Assembly: GCF_000974765.1 (NCBI RefSeq)
Contig: NZ_BBWU01000023.1
Location: forward strand, 1 to 46,634
DNA from: Sphingomonas changbaiensis NBRC 104936
GTDB taxonomy: Bacteria; Pseudomonadota; Alphaproteobacteria; Sphingomonadales; Sphingomonadaceae
Length of the DNA stretch: 46,634 nt
Direction: 5' to 3'
The translations under genes and the position numbers were made by a program. Under the pieces are notes generated by a model. It saw only the letters and a program-made list of their open reading frames with translations, was not told the origin of the DNA and searched no databases. This document shows positions 44,379 through 46,634 of this stretch, in pieces; position 1 is the stretch's first letter; each line of letters begins with the position of its first letter.

Positions 44379-45815
44379 TCAGCCAAGCGACTTGACGATT
44401 TCCTCGACCATCTTCTTGGCATCGGCGAGCAGCATCATCGTATTATCGCGGTAAAACAGCTCGTTATCGACGCCGGCATAGCCGACGCCGCCCATCGACC
44501 GCTTCACGAACAGCACCGTTTTGGCCTTTTCGACGTCGAGCACCGGCATGCCGTAGATTGGCGAACTCTTGTCGGTCTTGGCGGCCGGATTGGTCACGTC
44601 GTTGGCGCCGATCACGAACGCGACATCGGCCTGCGCGAACTCGGAGTTGATGTCCTCCAGCTCGAACACTTCGTCATAAGGCACGTTCGCTTCGGCGAGC
44701 AGCACGTTCATGTGCCCGGGCATGCGGCCCGCGACCGGATGGATCGCGTATTTGACGGTGACGCCCTTCTCTTTCAGCTTGTCGGCCATCTCGCGGAGCA
44801 CGTGCTGCGCCTGCGCGACGGCCATGCCGTAGCCGGGGACGATGATGACCAGCTCGGCCTGCTCCATCAGGAACGCCGCGTCCTCGGCGGAGCCGCGCTT
44901 CCAGGGCCGGTCGATCGCCGCCGCGCCGCCGCTCGTGTCCGCAACCGCGCCGAAACCGCCGGCGATCACGCTGATGAAGCTGCGGTTCATCGCGCGACAC
45001 ATGATGTAGGAAAGGATCGCGCCCGAGCTGCCGACCAGCGCGCCGGTGATGATCATCGCGGTGTTGCCGAGCGTGAAGCCCATCGCCGCCGCCGCCCAGC
45101 CCGAATAGCTGTTCAGCATGGAGACCACGACCGGCATGTCCGCGCCGCCGATCGGGATGATCAGCAGGAAGCCGATCAGGAAGCTGAGCGCGGTGACGGT
45201 CCAGAACACCCAGCCGGCCTGATCGGTCGTGAAATAGGCGATCAGGCCGATGATCGCGGCCAGCGTGCCGAGATTGATGACATGGCGGCCGGGCAGCATG
45301 ATCGGCGCCCCGGACATATTGCCGTTGAGCTTCAGGAACGCGATCACCGATCCCGAGAAGGTGATCGCGCCGATTGCGACGCCGAGCCCCATTTCGATCC
45401 GGCTGACCGGGAAAATGCTGACGATGTTCGGCCCGGCGATCGGAGTGATGACGTTCGCGATATGAAACGCCTGCGGGTTCAGGAACGCCGCCGCCGCGAC
45501 CAGCACCGCGGCCATGCCGACCAGCGAGTGAAAGGCGGCGACCAATTGCGGCATCGCTGTCATCGCGATGCGGCGAGCGGTGACAAGACCGATGGTGCCG
45601 CCGATCACGATCGCGACGGCGATTTCCGGCAGGCTCGCCAGCTCGTGCGTGAACAGGGTGGTGCCGACCGCCAGCGCCATGCCGGCCATGCCCAACCGAT
45701 TGCCGCGCCGCGACGAAGCCGGGCTCGAAAGTCCGCGCAACGCGAGGATGAAGCACACGCCCGCAACCAGATAGGCGAGCGCGACCCAGGGATTGACCGG
45801 TGCGATCTCGTGCAT
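44379..45815 (-). CDS. pntB: NAD(P) transhydrogenase subunit beta
   Basis: Membrane and NADP-binding subunit of proton-translocating transhydrogenase, which makes NADPH from NADH using the proton gradient. 478 residues: eight or nine helices in the first 260 residues, then the NADP(H)-binding domain with VIIVPGYGMAVAQAQHVL, MPGHMNVLLAEANVPYDEV and a conserved AFVIGANDVTNPAAK. The ATG at 45815 is 23 bases downstream of pntAB. The preceding soluble subunit (pntAA) is expected beyond the right edge. Confidence 0.97.
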   Translation of the reverse strand: MHEIAPVNPWVALAYLVAGVCFILALRGLSSPASSRRGNRLGMAGMALAVGTTLFTHELASLPEIAVAIVIGGTIGLVTARRIAMTAMPQLVAAFHSLVGMAAVLVAAAAFLNPQAFHIANVITPIAGPNIVSIFPVSRIEMGLGVAIGAITFSGSVIAFLKLNGNMSGAPIMLPGRHVINLGTLAAIIGLIAYFTTDQAGWVFWTVTALSFLIGFLLIIPIGGADMPVVVSMLNSYSGWAAAAMGFTLGNTAMIITGALVGSSGAILSYIMCRAMNRSFISVIAGGFGAVADTSGGAAAIDRPWKRGSAEDAAFLMEQAELVIIVPGYGMAVAQAQHVLREMADKLKEKGVTVKYAIHPVAGRMPGHMNVLLAEANVPYDEVFELEDINSEFAQADVAFVIGANDVTNPAAKTDKSSPIYGMPVLDVEKAKTVLFVKRSMGGVGYAGVDNELFYRDNTMMLLADAKKMVEEIVKSLG

Positions 45816-45838
45816 CGTCTAATGCCCCCCGGCCCGCA

Positions 45839-46123
45839 CTAGCGGTCCTTCTTCTTGTACATGGCAAGCATCCGCGCCGTGACCGCGAAACCGCCGAAGA
45901 TGTTGACGCTGGCGAGCGCCACCGCGACCAGCCCCAGCCATTTCGCCGCCGACCCGCCCAAGGCCGCCGCCGCCGCGATCAGCGCGCCGACGATGATCAC
46001 CGACGAAATCGCATTCGTCACCGCCATCAACGGCGTGTGCAACGCCGGCGTCACCGACCAGACGACGTAGTAACCGACGAACACCGCGAGGACGAAGATG
46101 GAAAGGATGGAGATGAAGGTCAT
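45839..46123 (-). CDS. pntAB: NAD(P) transhydrogenase subunit alpha, membrane part
   Basis: Small membrane component of the split alpha subunit. 94 residues with three or four hydrophobic helices (ISILSIFVLAVFVGYYVVW, NAISSVIIVGALIAAAAAL, WLGLVAVALASVNIFGGF) and the typical FAVTARMLAMYKKKD end. In alphaproteobacteria pntAA, pntAB and pntB are usually consecutive; here the DUF559 gene precedes pntAB and overlaps its ATG by four bases (ATGA). Confidence 0.93.
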   Translation of the reverse strand: MTFISILSIFVLAVFVGYYVVWSVTPALHTPLMAVTNAISSVIIVGALIAAAAALGGSAAKWLGLVAVALASVNIFGGFAVTARMLAMYKKKDR

Positions 46124-46548
46124 CGATACGCTCCGACCAGATCCTCCCCTAGAAGGGGAGGGGGACCGCGCCGCGCAGCGGCGTGGTGGAGGGGTGTCCC
46201 GGCCCGGGCGTTTTGCACAATCGCCAGAACCACACCCTCGAGATTGTTCAGCACCTCGCGTGCGGGAATGCGGAGTACCTTGATACGTCGCCGCGCAAAC
46301 CACGCGTCTCGGCGGGCGTCGCGCTCCGCCACCTCAATGCTGTCGTGCGCCTGCCCGTCTACTTCGACAACCAGCCGCGCCGAGTGGCAGAAGAAATCGG
46401 TGACTCTCCGGGAAGCCGGCTGCTGGCGACGGAATTTCAGGCCGGCCGGGCGCTTCCGCAGCTCGGCCCAGAGAAGCACCTCAGGCAGCGACATTTCGCG
46501 CCGCAGCTTTCGGGCAATCTCCACCGTTTCCCGCGATCCCTGCAGCAT
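46120..46548 (-). CDS. DUF559 domain protein (Vsr-like), repeat-encoded C-terminus
   Basis: 142 residues. The core SLPEVLLWAELRKRPAGLKF, then VTDFFCHSARLVVEVDGQAH, then RDAWFARRRIKVLRIPAREVL is typical of DUF559; function unknown. The ATG at 46548 has GGGGAGG five bases upstream, contributed by the family B repeat at 46550. The last ~25 residues (TPLHHAAARRGPPPL, then GEDLVGAYR) are translated from another family B repeat at 46139-46204, and the stop overlaps the pntAB start. The gene seems to be a repeat-bounded passenger in the pnt operon. Confidence 0.88.
   Translation of the reverse strand: MLQGSRETVEIARKLRREMSLPEVLLWAELRKRPAGLKFRRQQPASRRVTDFFCHSARLVVEVDGQAHDSIEVAERDARRDAWFARRRIKVLRIPAREVLNNLEGVVLAIVQNARAGTPLHHAAARRGPPPLLGEDLVGAYR
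46139..46204. repeat. Family B palindromic repeat within DUF559 3' end
   Basis: ATCCTCCCCTAGAAGGGGAG, then CCGCGCCGCGCAGCGGCG, then GGTGGAGGGGTGTC. Same orientation as the copy at 46550, so the DUF559 gene lies between two direct copies. It encodes the C-terminal tail of that protein. Confidence 0.88.
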
Positions 46549-46549
46549 C

Positions 46550-46634
46550 AAATCCTCCCCTTCGAGGGGAGGTGGCGCGCGCAGCGCGACGGAGGGGTGT
46601 CAGGGGTGGCGGATAAAACTCGGACTGGGACACC
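46550..46634. repeat. Family B palindromic repeat, truncated by window edge
   Basis: AAATCCTCCCCTTCGAGGGG, then GACGGAGGGGTGTC, matching the left half of the 25970 composite; GGGACACC at the window end is the beginning of the inverted second half. It supplies the GGGGAGG ahead of the DUF559 start. Confidence 0.85.

Overview
This is a GC-rich stretch of ordinary chromosome from an alphaproteobacterium, most likely a member of the Sphingomonadales (Sphingomonas or a close relative). The evidence is gene order (mutL divergent from mreB-mreC-mreD-mrdA-rodA; zapA followed by 6S RNA; a transketolase-GAPDH-PGK-aldolase cluster), protein style (a large TonB-dependent receptor, split pyridine nucleotide transhydrogenase subunits) and several families of short palindromic repeats between genes. 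No tRNA, rRNA, CRISPR array, phage or classical insertion sequence was seen.

Layout. 1-1000: the start of the nuo operon (nuoA, nuoB). 1.1-9.5 kb: an MFS transporter, an inositol-monophosphatase-family enzyme, EF-P, two cell-wall enzymes (M23 peptidase and L,D-transpeptidase), thiE, a DUF72 protein, a PAP2-type membrane protein and an O-methyltransferase. 9.5-15.1 kb: the central-carbon cluster tkt-gap-MOSC-pgk-fba on the minus strand. 15.2-16.0 kb: zapA and 6S RNA. 16.0-19.1 kb: fabD and fabG separated by a GxxExxY gene, then a lipid kinase. 19.1-24.1 kb: an amino-acid/polyamine permease, a Rieske oxygenase, a D-aminoacylase-like amidohydrolase and a DUF559 nuclease. 24.3-25.6 kb: rpsF-rpsR-rplI. 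26.1-31.0 kb: a DUF4336 protein, folE and the TonB-dependent receptor. 31.1-33.1 kb: small envelope proteins and acylphosphatase. 33.2-40.7 kb: mutL and the rod-shape operon. 40.7-46.6 kb: an ABC exporter, a GNAT acetyltransferase, a winged-helix regulator, pntB and pntAB, and a second DUF559 gene.

The most unusual feature is a recurring arrangement. Three small genes of the PD-(D/E)XK / Vsr-like nuclease fold (GxxExxY at 16728-17153, DUF559 at 23715-24068 and 46120-46548) each sit between copies of a short palindromic or inverted repeat. Two of them lie inside housekeeping operons (fabD/fabG, pnt). In those two cases the repeat supplies the ribosome binding site at one end and encodes the protein's C-terminus at the other, so the genes look like compact repeat-bounded cassettes. 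Related palindromes also occur inside mutL, as an in-frame 100-bp insertion in the linker, and as an elaborate four-hairpin element at 3723-3900. These observations come from reading the sequence by eye; identity to known families rests on recalled motifs, not on searches.
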